Source of the DNA: an uncultured Pelagibacteraceae bacterium
GTDB taxonomy: Bacteria; Pseudomonadota; Alphaproteobacteria; Pelagibacterales; Pelagibacteraceae
Direction: 5' to 3'
NCBI GenBank assembly: GCA_902522225.1
Contig: CABYUS010000002.1
Coordinates: forward strand, 1-64,000
Length of the DNA: 64,000 nt
Shown: in pieces, positions 8,964 to 21,720 of the stretch
Layout: the number at the start of each line of letters is the position of its first letter
Position numbering within the stretch: position 1 is the first letter of the stretch
Position numbers and translations under genes: made by a program
The notes under the pieces: generated by a model
The model's database searches: none
The model's input: the letters and a program-made list of their open reading frames with translations, nothing else
What the model was told of the DNA's origin: nothing

Positions 8964-9896
8964 TTGTCCAAAATTATATTAATTTACGGACCTACTGCTT
9001 CAGGAAAATCTAAGTTTGCACTAAAAGTAGCAAAAAAAATAAATGGAGAAATCATAAATGCAGATAGTATGCAGGTTTATAAGAAGCTTAAGATACTAAC
9101 AGCTAGACCCAAAAAAGAAGATTTAAAAAAGGTTAAACATAATCTTTATGGCTTCATTGATATAAATAAAAGCTTTTCAACTGGTGATTGGCTTAAATTT
9201 GTTGTTAAAATAATTAAAAAAATTAATCGTAAAAAGAAAATCCCTATAATTGTTGGTGGAACAGGGTTATACTTTCATTCGTTAGTGGAAGGATTTTCAA
9301 AGGTTCCAGCTATACCAATTAAATTTAGAAATAAAATTAGGAATTTAAACAAAAAAATTGGTCAAAAAAGATTTTATAAAAGTCTAATTAAAATTGACCC
9401 AATATCAAAAGTAAAAATTAATTCAAATGATGTCCAAAGATCTATTAGAGCCTATGAAGTAAAAAAATATTCAAATAAATCTATTTATGAATGGCAAAAA
9501 AAAACAAAAAGTATTTTTAATAGTAAGAGATTTATAAAGTTATATTTAAATTATCCAAGAGAAGATCTCATTAAGCGAATTAGTGTAAGAACAAAAAAAA
9601 TGATTAAATGTGGAGCAGTACTTGAGGTCAAAAAAATATTAAATAAAAAGAATATCAAAAAAGAGCATTATTATAAAATCATAGGATTTCGAGAAATTGA
9701 AAATTTTCTTGAAAGGAAAATAGATAAAAATACTTTATGTGATCAAATCAATATAAGAACCAGGCAGTATGCTAAAAGGCAAACCACATGGTTTAGGGGT
9801 AAAATGAAATCATGGACACCAATTGAACCAAATAAATTCACTACACACATAAAAAAATTAAATAAATCGTCACTTAAACTTGACCAATTAATATAA
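8964..9896 (+). CDS. miaA: tRNA dimethylallyltransferase MiaA
   Basis: MiaA adds a dimethylallyl group to A37 of tRNAs reading UNN codons, the first step to ms2i6A. The P-loop GPTASGKS begins at residue 9 and is followed by GEIINADSMQVYKKL, containing the conserved Asp, and by GGTGLYFHSLVEG. The C-terminal half has the RTRQYAKRQTTWFRGK motif. I use the TTG at 8964 because it gives the expected N-terminus MSKIILIYGPT and sits just after the upstream stop; no ATG is suitably placed. Length 310 is typical. It lies between degP and the ilv genes. Confidence 0.95.
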   Translation: MSKIILIYGPTASGKSKFALKVAKKINGEIINADSMQVYKKLKILTARPKKEDLKKVKHNLYGFIDINKSFSTGDWLKFVVKIIKKINRKKKIPIIVGGTGLYFHSLVEGFSKVPAIPIKFRNKIRNLNKKIGQKRFYKSLIKIDPISKVKINSNDVQRSIRAYEVKKYSNKSIYEWQKKTKSIFNSKRFIKLYLNYPREDLIKRISVRTKKMIKCGAVLEVKKILNKKNIKKEHYYKIIGFREIENFLERKIDKNTLCDQINIRTRQYAKRQTTWFRGKMKSWTPIEPNKFTTHIKKLNKSSLKLDQLI

Positions 9897-9914
9897 AGTC
9901 CGTTAGATTGCAGA

Positions 9915-11683
9915 ATGCCAAAATTATATTCAGGAGCTGAAATTGTTTTTAAGTGTTTAGAAGATCAAAAAGTAAGCCATCTTTTTGGTTACCCTGGCGG
10001 TGCAGTTCTTCCAATATATGATGAGTTAAAAAATCATCCGTCTATTAAACATATATTAGTAAGGCATGAACAGGGAGCGGGACATGCTGCTGAAGGATAT
10101 GCTAGATCAACAGGAAAACCAGGAGTTGTTCTTGTTACATCTGGTCCGGGAGCAACTAATGTTGTAACTGCTTTAACAGATGCATATATGGACTCGGTAC
10201 CAATTGTTTGTATATCAGGACAAGTTCCAACACATTTAATAGGAACAGACGCATTTCAGGAATGTGATACCACAGGAATTACTAGACCTTGCACTAAACA
10301 CAATTGGTTAGTTAAAAAAATTGAGGATTTACCAAAAATTATTCATGACGCTTTTAGTGTTGCAATGTCTGGAAGGCCAGGACCAGTATTAGTTGATATA
10401 CCTAAAGATATTCAATTCGCAAAGGCAGTTTATAAAAATTTTAGTAATAAAGTTTCAAAAGAAAATGGAAAAAGTGATAAATCTTTTTCTATTAATGAAA
10501 TAAATACTCTGATTGATTTAATGAGAAAATCAAAAAAACCTGTTTTTTATACAGGAGGAGGAGTAGTAAACTCTGGACCTGAAGCTAGTAATTTACTCAG
10601 AGAGCTTGTATCAATGACGGGATTTCCAATTACATCTACTTTACAAGGACTTGGATGTTTTCCTGGAGATGATAATCAATTTTTAGGAATGTTAGGAATG
10701 CACGGAACATATGAAGCTAACAATGCAATGCATGACTGTGATTTGATGATTAATATTGGTGCAAGATTTGATGATAGAATAACTGGAAAAATTGATGAGT
10801 TTTCTCCTAAGTCAAAAAAAGTACATATTGATATAGACCCATCGTCCATAAATAAAAATGTTAAAGTAGACTTACCAATAGTTGGTGATGTTGGAGAAGT
10901 TATGCAATCTATAATAAAAACTACAAAAAAAAATAAACCATTATTTTTAAAATCAAATAAACAAAATATTGCAAAATGGTGGTCTCAGATAGATAAGTGG
11001 AGAGCCAAAAAATCTCTTAATTTTATAAATAGTGAAAAAAAAATAATGCCACAACATGCAGTGCAAAGATTGTATGAACTTACAAAAAAATATGATACTT
11101 ACGTTACAACAGAAGTAGGACAGCATCAAATGTGGGCCGCACAGCACTACAAATTTAACAAACCAAATAGATGGATGACATCTGGTGGCTTAGGAACAAT
11201 GGGTTATGGAGTGCCAGCAGCCGTAGGAGTACAAATAGCTCACCCAAATAAATTAGTTATTGATATTGCAGGTGAAGCATCTGTTTTAATGACTATGCAA
11301 GAAATGTCTACTGCAGTTCAATACAATCTCCCAATTAAAATATTTATAATAAATAACGAATATATGGGAATGGTAAGGCAATGGCAGGAACTTTTACATG
11401 AAAAAAATTATTCTGAAAGTTACTCTGCTGCACTTCCAGATTTTGTTAAATTAGCTGAAGCTTATGGATGCGTAGGCATCAGAGCTAAAACTCCTGACGA
11501 ATTGGACGAAAAAATATTAGAAATGATTAATGTTGATAAACCAGTCATTTTTGATTGTGTTGTTGATCAAAATGAAAACTGCTTTCCAATGATACCTTCG
11601 GGCAAACCACATAATCAAATGCTACTAGGTCCACAGGATCAAAAAAGCAAGAAAATTACAGGCAAAGGGAAGACTCTAGTATA

Positions 11684-11684
<1 letters not shown>
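9915..11684 (+). CDS. ilvI: Acetolactate synthase, large (catalytic) subunit
   Basis: This enzyme condenses pyruvate with pyruvate or 2-oxobutyrate, the first shared step to valine, leucine and isoleucine, using TPP, Mg and FAD. Features seen: N-terminal FGYPGGAVLPIYDEL, the TPP-activating Glu52 (RHEQGAGHAAEGYAR), the FAD-domain GMLGMHGTYEAN, and the C-terminal TPP-binding block ending in INNEYMGMVRQWQEL. Where most TPP enzymes have GDG/GDA, residue 454 is Glu (AGEASVLM), so the Mg ligand Asp is replaced by Glu. Length 589 is normal. Its TAATG stop/start overlap with ilvH couples the two subunits. Confidence 0.96.
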
Positions 11685-13259
<1,575 letters not shown>

Positions 13260-13298
13260 ATTTTATCTGTCAAATTTAGGTCAAATAGGCAAATTATT

Positions 13299-13326
13299 TT
13301 GCAATCTCAACGAGAGGATGTATGAT
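13299..13326 (+). promoter_or_regulatory. Candidate promoter in front of leuA
   Basis: TTGCAA (13299-13304), a 16-base spacer and TATGAT (13321-13326) resemble a sigma-70-type promoter and would start transcription near 13333, about 14 bases before the leuA ATG. The 87-base gap between ilvC and leuA is the largest in the run from hflK to rodA, which fits a separate promoter for leuA and the cell-shape genes. Confidence 0.45.
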
Positions 13327-13346
13327 AGATAATCAAATATTTTGAG

Positions 13347-14921
13347 ATGACTGACAAAAATAGAGTATACATATTCGATACAACAATGAGAGATGGTGAG
13401 CAATCTCCAGGAGCCTCAATGAGTCTTGAGGAGAAATTACAGATTGCTAGAGTTTTTGATGAACTTGGAGTTGATATTATAGAAGCAGGTTTTCCAATTG
13501 CTTCGCCAGGTGATTTTGAAGCAACAACTGAAGTTAGTAAAATTTTAAAAAAATCAATACCAGCAGGGTTATCAAGACATTCTAAAAAAGATATTGATAG
13601 ATGCTATGAGGCATTAAAGCATTCTCCAAGATTTAGAATACATACATTTATTTCAACAAGTCCTTTACACATGAAACACAAATTAAACATGTCAGCAGAT
13701 CAAGTATATGAATCAATCAAAGAACATGTAACTTATGCAAGAAATTATACAGATGATGTTGAATGGTCATGTGAAGACGGAACAAGAACAGACATGGATT
13801 TTATGTGCAAAACTGTTGAACTAGCAATTAAAAGTGGTGCAAAAACTATTAATATTCCTGATACAGTTGGATATACTGTGCCGTCTGAATTTACGAAAAT
13901 TATTCAAACCTTATTAAATAAAGTTCCTAACATAGATAAAGCAATTTTATCAACTCATTGTCATAATGACTTAGGACTTGCAGTCGCCAATTCACTTGCA
14001 GGAGTTCAAGCTGGAGCAAGACAAATTGAATGTACAATTAATGGAATAGGAGAAAGAGCTGGAAATGCTGCACTTGAAGAAATTGTAATGGCAATTAGAA
14101 CACGAAATGATTTAATGCCATATTCAACTGGCATTAATACAAAGTTATTAAGCAAAGCTTCTAAAGTGGTTTCAAATGCAACAGGTTTTCCAGTCCAGTA
14201 TAATAAAGCTATTGTTGGAAAAAATGCATTCGCTCATGAAGCAGGCATTCATCAAGATGGGATGTTAAAGAATAGAGAAACTTACGAAATTATGACACCA
14301 GAGAGTGTTGGTGTTAAACAGACTTCTCTTGTTATGGGAAAGCATTCTGGAAGGCACGCATTCAAAGATAAATTAAATAGCTTAGGATATGTGGATGTGA
14401 CAGACGATGTTATTCAAAATGCATTTGGAAAATTTAAGATTCTAGCTGATAAAAAAAAACATGTTTACGATGAAGACATCATAGCCTTGGTTGATGATAG
14501 CTTAATTATAGATAATAAATTAAATGCTTTAGTATTAAAATCTTTGAAAGTTTTTGCAGGTACTGGAGAACCACAAAAAGCTGAAATGACATTAGAAATT
14601 TTTGGTGAAATTAAGAATTCTAGCGAAACAGGAGATGGTCCAGTTGATGCAATATTTAAATGCATCAAGAAACTTTATTCACATGAAATGCATTTACAAC
14701 TATATCAAGTTCATGCAGTTACAGAGGGAACAGATGCCCAGGCAACTGTAAGTGTAAGATTAGAAGAAAATGGCAAAACAACTGTAGGACAAGCAGCTGA
14801 TACAGACACACTTGTAGCATCAGCTAATGCATATTTAAGCGCTTTAAATAAAATGTTAATTAAAAGAAATAAAACCGCTCCTAATGAGGAGTATCAAAAT
14901 CAAAAAATGAAAGGAATATAA
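13347..14921 (+). CDS. leuA: 2-isopropylmalate synthase
   Basis: LeuA condenses 2-oxoisovalerate with acetyl-CoA, the committed step to leucine. The catalytic TIM barrel begins YIFDTTMRDGEQSPGASM at residue ~8 and has the metal-binding STHCHNDLGLAVANSLAG and the NGIGERAGNAALEE loop. The C-terminal regulatory LeuA dimer domain (about residues 395-510) includes QLYQVHAVTEGTDAQ. Length 524 is normal for the full-length, leucine-regulated form. It is followed after 3 bases by mreB, an unusual joining of amino-acid and cell-shape genes. Confidence 0.96.
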   Translation: MTDKNRVYIFDTTMRDGEQSPGASMSLEEKLQIARVFDELGVDIIEAGFPIASPGDFEATTEVSKILKKSIPAGLSRHSKKDIDRCYEALKHSPRFRIHTFISTSPLHMKHKLNMSADQVYESIKEHVTYARNYTDDVEWSCEDGTRTDMDFMCKTVELAIKSGAKTINIPDTVGYTVPSEFTKIIQTLLNKVPNIDKAILSTHCHNDLGLAVANSLAGVQAGARQIECTINGIGERAGNAALEEIVMAIRTRNDLMPYSTGINTKLLSKASKVVSNATGFPVQYNKAIVGKNAFAHEAGIHQDGMLKNRETYEIMTPESVGVKQTSLVMGKHSGRHAFKDKLNSLGYVDVTDDVIQNAFGKFKILADKKKHVYDEDIIALVDDSLIIDNKLNALVLKSLKVFAGTGEPQKAEMTLEIFGEIKNSSETGDGPVDAIFKCIKKLYSHEMHLQLYQVHAVTEGTDAQATVSVRLEENGKTTVGQAADTDTLVASANAYLSALNKMLIKRNKTAPNEEYQNQKMKGI

Positions 14922-14924
14922 TAG

Positions 14925-15959
<1,035 letters not shown>

Positions 15960-15968
15960 TAATTTGAA

Positions 15969-16811
15969 ATGGAACCGAGTAGAGATGATTTTATAATTGC
16001 TATTCGTTCTACTTTTTTAAAAAAAGGTAATAAACAAAGATTTTCATTATTTGCATTAATTATAATATCCTTAATTTTGTTAATTTTTAGTAAATATAAT
16101 TTTAAATTTATTAATTATATTAAACTTGGTGTTAATGAGACAGTCTATAGAGGTTCTTTTATCGTATCTGCTCCATTAAAATTTTTGGATACCAAATATT
16201 TTGAGATTAAAGAGCATTTTAAATTGTATAAAAATTATCAAGTTTTAACTAAAGATTTAGAAACTTTAAAAAAGCAAAAATATGATTCAGAATTTTTAGT
16301 ATTTGAAAATAAAAGATTAAAAAAAGTAATTGAAGATATTAATTATTCATCAAATGAAATTATAGCCAAGATATTGGTTGATAAGCAAAGCCCATTTTTA
16401 AGATCAGTCGTTATTAATAAAGGTTCTAAAAATAACATTGAAAAAGGGATGGCTGTTTTAAATGAGTATCATTTGATTGGTAAGGTAGAAGAGGTTAACT
16501 ACACTACCTCAAGAGTTTTATTGCTATCTGATTTAAATAGCAAAATACCTGTGATAATTGAGCCAGAAGGAATTAAGGCAATTTTAAGTGGAGGTGGAGA
16601 TAGTCTAGGAGAAATCAAATATCAGAAAGGTAAATCGTTAATTTCAAATGATAGCATAGTATATAGCTCTGGATCAGGAGGCATATTAAAAGCAGGAATT
16701 CCTATTGGCAAAATAAAAATTAATAATCAAAAAATTAATGTAAAATTTTTTAAAGACTTTAATCAAATAAGCTTTGTAAAAATTTTATCTTTCTCGGAGG
16801 AAAAAAATTGA
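15969..16811 (+). CDS. mreC: Rod-shape determining protein MreC
   Basis: MreC links MreB to the periplasmic peptidoglycan enzymes. One N-terminal transmembrane helix (about residues 25-42, FALIIISLILLIF) is followed by a short coiled coil (residues ~85-120, rich in Lys/Leu/Glu) and a periplasmic beta-rich MreC domain with VVINKGSKNNIEKGMAV and LSDLNSKIPVIIE. Length 280 is normal. It sits 9 bases after mreB and 1 base before mreD. Confidence 0.92.
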   Translation: MEPSRDDFIIAIRSTFLKKGNKQRFSLFALIIISLILLIFSKYNFKFINYIKLGVNETVYRGSFIVSAPLKFLDTKYFEIKEHFKLYKNYQVLTKDLETLKKQKYDSEFLVFENKRLKKVIEDINYSSNEIIAKILVDKQSPFLRSVVINKGSKNNIEKGMAVLNEYHLIGKVEEVNYTTSRVLLLSDLNSKIPVIIEPEGIKAILSGGGDSLGEIKYQKGKSLISNDSIVYSSGSGGILKAGIPIGKIKINNQKINVKFFKDFNQISFVKILSFSEEKN

Positions 16812-16812
16812 A

Positions 16813-17325
16813 ATGATAAATATTTATAAGAATAATATTTCATTGTTTATTTATAGAACAATACCCTTAATATTATTATATATTTCAGTTTTACTTCAAC
16901 TTGATAATGAAAGAAACGATTATTTTAATTTTAATTTTCCACAAATATTAATTTTTTATTGGTGCTTAAAAAGAAATGATCTTTTGGGATATGGTTTTAT
17001 TTTTTTTGCTGGTATAGTTAATGATACTTTAGTTGGATTACCATTAGGTGTTACCAGTTTTTGTTATTTAGTTTTATGCGGATTTGCAGCTTATTTAAGG
17101 ACTATTACTTTGAGTCCAAGTCTAATTAAAGATTGGTTTTTCTTTTTGCTAGCAATCTTTGTTACAAATTCTTTAAATTTTATTATATTATATTTATTTT
17201 TTGACGTTGAATTAAAAGTGGCAAAAATTTTTTTAAATACATCATTTACTTTTTTACTTTATATAATTTTTAGTGCAATTTTTGATTTTTTTTTAAAAAA
17301 TTTTATAGGATTGAAAAATGATTAA
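16813..17325 (+). CDS. mreD: Rod-shape determining protein MreD
   Basis: A 170-residue integral membrane protein with about five hydrophobic helices, including IPLILLYISVLLQL near the start and the central FIFFAGIVNDTLVGLPLGVTS loop that recurs in MreD proteins. It works with MreC and RodA in elongation. Sequence conservation in this family is weak, but position between mreC and mrdA makes the call secure. Its 3' end overlaps mrdA by 8 bases. Confidence 0.88.
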   Translation: MINIYKNNISLFIYRTIPLILLYISVLLQLDNERNDYFNFNFPQILIFYWCLKRNDLLGYGFIFFAGIVNDTLVGLPLGVTSFCYLVLCGFAAYLRTITLSPSLIKDWFFFLLAIFVTNSLNFIILYLFFDVELKVAKIFLNTSFTFLLYIIFSAIFDFFLKNFIGLKND

Positions 17326-19297
17326 TAGTGGTGATGGCGGTTCTACAAAAAAAAGAAATATTGTAAGTAGAAGGATGTTTATCTTAACTGCTGGAAAAGT
17401 AATAATTTTTGGTGGAATAATTGCTAGATTATTTTCCTTACAGATTAACAATAATAAAAAATATTTAAATTTATCTGATGAAAATCGACTTAGAGAATGG
17501 AGACTCCCTCCAATCAGAGGAGATTTTAAAGATTATTTTGGAAATATAATTGCAGGAAATGTAGAAATATTTCAACTACATGTTGTTCCAGAAGAAGTAA
17601 CAAATTTTAAAGTTTTAATGTTTCGCTTGCGAAAAATCTTAAATCTAAGCGATAATGAATATAGAAAAATTATAAAGAAAAAAAATTCACAAAAACCATG
17701 GGAAACCCTAATTATTTCAAATAATTTATCTTGGGAAGAGTTCTCAAAAATTAATTTATACCTTCATGAATTAAATGGTGCAAAACCGGTTCTATCAATA
17801 GCAAGAAATTATCCTTTTAAAGATAATTATAGTCATGTTTTAGGATATGTTTCTCAAGCTAGTTTAGAGGATATTAATAGAAATGAAGTAATAAAAAATA
17901 ATCATGTTCCAGGATTAAAAGTTGGAAAAACAGGGTTGGAAAAAACTTATGAAAAAAAACTCATAGGTACTAATGGAGTACAGAGGTATGAGGTAAATGC
18001 GTTTGGAAAAAGAGTAAAAGAATTAGATCATGAAAAAGGTAAAAAAGGAGATAATATAAGAATTACTATTGATACTGAAATTCAAAAATTTTTAACTGAA
18101 TCCTTAAAAGACAAATCTGGCTCTATCAGTGTCATGGATATATATACAGGTGAGATTGTAGCAATTCAGTCTTCACCAACCTTTGATCCAAATATGTTCA
18201 TATATGGTATTGGTAATGAAGAATGGAAAAAAATTACTAAAAACCCATTAAATCCCTTATTAAATAAAACTCTGTCCGGTCTGTACTCACCAGGTTCAAC
18301 GATTAAACCTATAGTAGCTCTATCAGCATTAGAAAACAGTGTAATTAAAAAAAATTTTAAAGTTAGATGTAAAGGAAAAATAGAACTTTTTGGGCAAACC
18401 TATCATTGCTGGAAAGACAAAGGACATGGTTTAATGGATTTAAGAAACGCAGTAAAACAATCGTGTGATACTTATTTTTATGAAGTTGCAAGATTGCTAG
18501 GTGTAGATAGGTTAAAAAAAACTGCTGAAGATTTTGGATTGGGAAAAAAAGTTTTAGAAAATTCTTTTTTTGAGGAGAAAAAGGGAATAGTTCCATCAAC
18601 AGAATGGAAAAAAGATGTGTTAGGTAAAAATTGGGTTTTAGGAGAAACTTTAATTACTGGTATTGGCCAGGGATATATTCAAACAACACCATTGCAATTA
18701 TGCTTAATGACAGCACAGCTGGCAAATGGTGGTTATAAAATTAAACCAAAGATTATTGTGGAAAAAAATCAAATGAATGCAAATCAAATTAAATTTAAAA
18801 TGAAACAAAATTTTATTAAACACAAATTTGATAAAGCTCAAAGTCTTTTAGATAGAACGCAAAATATATTCAAAAATAAAGAAAATTTATTTACACCATT
18901 ATTCAACGATAAAAAAAATATAGAATTTGTACTGGACTCCATGTATGGAGCTACAAATGAGATAATGGGAACATCGTATTCCTCAAGAATAGAAGATGAT
19001 TTTTATCAATTTGCAGGAAAAACAGGAACTGCTCAAGTAAAAAGAATCACAGAACAAGCAAGAAAATTAGATTTAAAAACTAGTGAAATACCATATGAAG
19101 ATAGAGATCATGCTCTTTATGTTGCTTTTGGGCCCTACAAAAATCCAAGATACGCAGTAAGTATTATAGTAGAACATGGAGGCTCTGGAAGTTCTACGGC
19201 AGCACCTATCGCAAAGGATTTATTTAAATTAATAATAGATAGACATCAACTAAGAGAAAATAAAGGAAAAGAAATAAATTCAGGAGAAAATGTTTAA
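17318..19297 (+). CDS. mrdA: Penicillin-binding protein 2 (peptidoglycan transpeptidase of elongation)
   Basis: PBP2 cross-links peptidoglycan during lateral growth together with RodA. An N-terminal membrane anchor lies at about residues 20-40 (MFILTAGKVIIFGGIIARLFS), then the pedestal domain with LREWRLPPIRGDFKD. The transpeptidase domain carries the catalytic S327 in SPGSTIKP, a later S-x-N-like element QSCDTYFYE, and the KTGTAQ motif near residue 568. Length 659 is normal. It overlaps both neighbours by 8 bases, so translation of mreD-mrdA-rodA is probably coupled. Confidence 0.95.
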   Translation: MINSGDGGSTKKRNIVSRRMFILTAGKVIIFGGIIARLFSLQINNNKKYLNLSDENRLREWRLPPIRGDFKDYFGNIIAGNVEIFQLHVVPEEVTNFKVLMFRLRKILNLSDNEYRKIIKKKNSQKPWETLIISNNLSWEEFSKINLYLHELNGAKPVLSIARNYPFKDNYSHVLGYVSQASLEDINRNEVIKNNHVPGLKVGKTGLEKTYEKKLIGTNGVQRYEVNAFGKRVKELDHEKGKKGDNIRITIDTEIQKFLTESLKDKSGSISVMDIYTGEIVAIQSSPTFDPNMFIYGIGNEEWKKITKNPLNPLLNKTLSGLYSPGSTIKPIVALSALENSVIKKNFKVRCKGKIELFGQTYHCWKDKGHGLMDLRNAVKQSCDTYFYEVARLLGVDRLKKTAEDFGLGKKVLENSFFEEKKGIVPSTEWKKDVLGKNWVLGETLITGIGQGYIQTTPLQLCLMTAQLANGGYKIKPKIIVEKNQMNANQIKFKMKQNFIKHKFDKAQSLLDRTQNIFKNKENLFTPLFNDKKNIEFVLDSMYGATNEIMGTSYSSRIEDDFYQFAGKTGTAQVKRITEQARKLDLKTSEIPYEDRDHALYVAFGPYKNPRYAVSIIVEHGGSGSSTAAPIAKDLFKLIIDRHQLRENKGKEINSGENV

Positions 19298-20414
19298 AGA
19301 AACTTCTTATACTAATCGTTTAACGTTTTTTCAAAAAATAAGATCAATTGATTTAATCTTAATTTCTTGTGTTTTAATATTAGGTGTAATTAGTACATTT
19401 GCGATGTATTCATCTGAGGGAGGTCAGATGCTTTATTATACCAAAAGTCATTTATTAAGATTTAGTGCATTTTTTATTCTAATGATATTTTTATCTTTTA
19501 TAAGATTAAAATTATTTCATAGTATTTCTTACTTTTTATATTTAATTGTTTTGTTATTATTATTATATGCATCTTTTTATGGGATTACAGTTTCAGGATC
19601 CCAAAGATGGATAAATTTATATTTTATAAATCTCCAACCTTCAGAGCTAATGAAAATTGCGATTATTCTTTGTTTCGCAAAATTTTATCACAGAATGCAA
19701 ATAGATAATGTAAATAGTTTTCGTAATTTAATAGTGCCAATTATAATTCTAATTATGCCAATGTTTCTAGTAATAAGTCAACCTGATCTAGGAACCACAA
19801 TATTAATTGCATTAAGTGGAATTATAGTAATTTGGTTATCTGGAGTTAATATAAAATACTTTATTTCCTCATTTATAATCTTAGTTATTTCAACTCCATT
19901 TTTTATTTCTTTCTTAAAGCCTTATCAAAAGTTAAGAATTTTAACCTTTTTTGACCCTGAGAAGGATCCGTTAGGAGCTGGTTACCAAATTATTCAATCA
20001 AAGATAGCGGTTGGTTCAGGTGGACTTTCTGGAAAAGGCTTCCTACAAGGTACACAAAGTTATTTAGAATTTTTACCAGAGAAGCATACTGATTTTATAT
20101 TTACACTGTTTTCTGAAGAATTTGGTTTTATTGGTTCAATTGGGTTGTTGTTAGTTTATTCAATTTTAATTTATAGAATTATTTATATTGGATCAATTTC
20201 AAGAAATTTCTTTAGTAAATTATTTTGTTATGGATATGGATCATCAATTTTTATTTACATTGCAGTAAATATGTCGATGGTTTTAGGATTATTACCAATA
20301 GTTGGATCCCCACTTCCAATTATGTCTTATGGAGGATCATCAATGCTTGCAACAATGGTAGGTTTAGGAGTAGTTTTGAGCTCAAAGATATATCATAAAC
20401 AAATAATCGCTTAA
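19290..20414 (+). CDS. rodA: SEDS-family peptidoglycan polymerase RodA
   Basis: RodA polymerises lipid II into glycan strands in the inner membrane. The 374 residues contain about ten transmembrane helices and the SEDS hallmarks: the GSQRWI loop, LQPSELMKIAII, ISQPDLGTTIL, LPEKHTDFIFTLFSEEFG and the final MSYGGSSML. The start overlaps mrdA. It ends the cell-shape block; the following 67 bases hold only A/T-rich sequence with short inverted runs and the ribosome region of the next gene. Confidence 0.95.
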   Translation: MFKETSYTNRLTFFQKIRSIDLILISCVLILGVISTFAMYSSEGGQMLYYTKSHLLRFSAFFILMIFLSFIRLKLFHSISYFLYLIVLLLLLYASFYGITVSGSQRWINLYFINLQPSELMKIAIILCFAKFYHRMQIDNVNSFRNLIVPIIILIMPMFLVISQPDLGTTILIALSGIIVIWLSGVNIKYFISSFIILVISTPFFISFLKPYQKLRILTFFDPEKDPLGAGYQIIQSKIAVGSGGLSGKGFLQGTQSYLEFLPEKHTDFIFTLFSEEFGFIGSIGLLLVYSILIYRIIYIGSISRNFFSKLFCYGYGSSIFIYIAVNMSMVLGLLPIVGSPLPIMSYGGSSMLATMVGLGVVLSSKIYHKQIIA

Positions 20415-20481
20415 TAGAGATAAATCTTCGCACTTAGATTAATAGTATATATTAAAAAATATTTTTAACTATTATTTAAAT

Positions 20482-21720
20482 ATGCAAAAAAAAAAAAAAA
20501 TTGGAATTATCGGCGCCGGTATACAGGGTGTGTGCAATGCGTTATTTCTTCAAAGAAAAGGTTATGAAGTAACTATATTTGATAAGCGTGAACCTGGAAG
20601 TTCTGCATCATATGGAAATGCAGGTCATTTTTCACCATATGCCTCTGTTCCTCTAAATCGTCCAGATGTTTTGTCAGATGTTCCATCAATGCTTTTAAGC
20701 ACAAGAGGACCTTTAGCATTAAAATGGAATTATGTGTATAAAATGCTCCCATGGTTTTATAGTTTTGTAAAAAATTGTAGAGAAAATAAAATGATGCACA
20801 CCGCAAAATATATGCATCAAATTTTAGATTTATCTCTTCCAGCATTTGATGAATTATTCGAAGAAATTAATTTAGATGGTTTAATAGAACATAAAGGCAT
20901 CATGTACGTTTGGACTAATAAAAGTCTTAAAAGCAGAGATTTAGAGATTAATTTAAGAAATAATTTAGGTGTAAAACAGAGATTACTGTCTCCTAAAGAA
21001 ATACATGATCTTGAACCAAACTTAAAGCCATTTTATGATGGTGGAGTTATTTATGATTATGCAAGACATGCAAGAAACCCAAAAAAAATTTTAATTAAAT
21101 TATTTGAAAACTTTACTTCAAAAGGAGGTAAGTTTTTAAAATTAAATATCGAAAAATTAGATTTTGATGAAGAAAAACCTGTAATTAGATCTGAAACCCA
21201 AAGATTTATATTTGATAAACTAGTAATAGCATGTGGAGCTTTTTCAAAAAAATTTACTGATAAATTGCATGAAAATATTCCTTTGGAAACTGAAAGAGGC
21301 TATCATGTGCACTTTAAAGGATATGAAAATTTAATATCTAGACCAATTGTTTATGCTGATAAAGGGTTTGGCATGACTCCTATGGAGCAAGGTTTGAGAG
21401 TTGTTGGAACTGTAGAGTTTGGTGGCTTAGAAAATCCATTATCAAAATCTCGAATTAGCAATCTAGTTTTAAATGCACGAGAAATGCTAGATGGATTACC
21501 AGAACACAACGATGAATGGCTAGGATTTAGACCTACATTACCTGATTTTTTACCTATTATTGGACCTTCAAAAAATTTTAAAAACGTTTTTTATTCTTTC
21601 GGACATCATCATTTAGGATGGACATTAGGAGCAATATCTGGAAAGATTATTTCATCAATGATTTCTGATGAAAATACCAACCTTGATTTAGAGCCTTATA
21701 GTTCTTTACGATTTTCGTGA
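20482..21720 (+). CDS. FAD-dependent amino-acid dehydrogenase (DadA-like, DAO family)
   Basis: A 412-residue oxidoreductase of the D-amino-acid dehydrogenase group, which oxidises amino or N-methyl amino acids and passes electrons to the respiratory chain. The dinucleotide motif GIIGAGIQGVCNA is at residues ~7-19, followed by the DKREPGSSASYGNAGHFSP block typical of DadA. The C-terminal FAD_DAO segment has ERGYHVHF and FGHHHLGWTLGAISG. It is not next to an alanine racemase, so the substrate (D-amino acid, hydroxyproline, sarcosine-like) is open. It overlaps the downstream transporter gene by 4 bases. Confidence 0.8.
   Translation: MQKKKKIGIIGAGIQGVCNALFLQRKGYEVTIFDKREPGSSASYGNAGHFSPYASVPLNRPDVLSDVPSMLLSTRGPLALKWNYVYKMLPWFYSFVKNCRENKMMHTAKYMHQILDLSLPAFDELFEEINLDGLIEHKGIMYVWTNKSLKSRDLEINLRNNLGVKQRLLSPKEIHDLEPNLKPFYDGGVIYDYARHARNPKKILIKLFENFTSKGGKFLKLNIEKLDFDEEKPVIRSETQRFIFDKLVIACGAFSKKFTDKLHENIPLETERGYHVHFKGYENLISRPIVYADKGFGMTPMEQGLRVVGTVEFGGLENPLSKSRISNLVLNAREMLDGLPEHNDEWLGFRPTLPDFLPIIGPSKNFKNVFYSFGHHHLGWTLGAISGKIISSMISDENTNLDLEPYSSLRFS

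Noticed and set aside
20415-20481. A/T inverted runs after rodA as a terminator
   Set aside because: The pairing is only A/T and asymmetric, which is expected by chance in such DNA.
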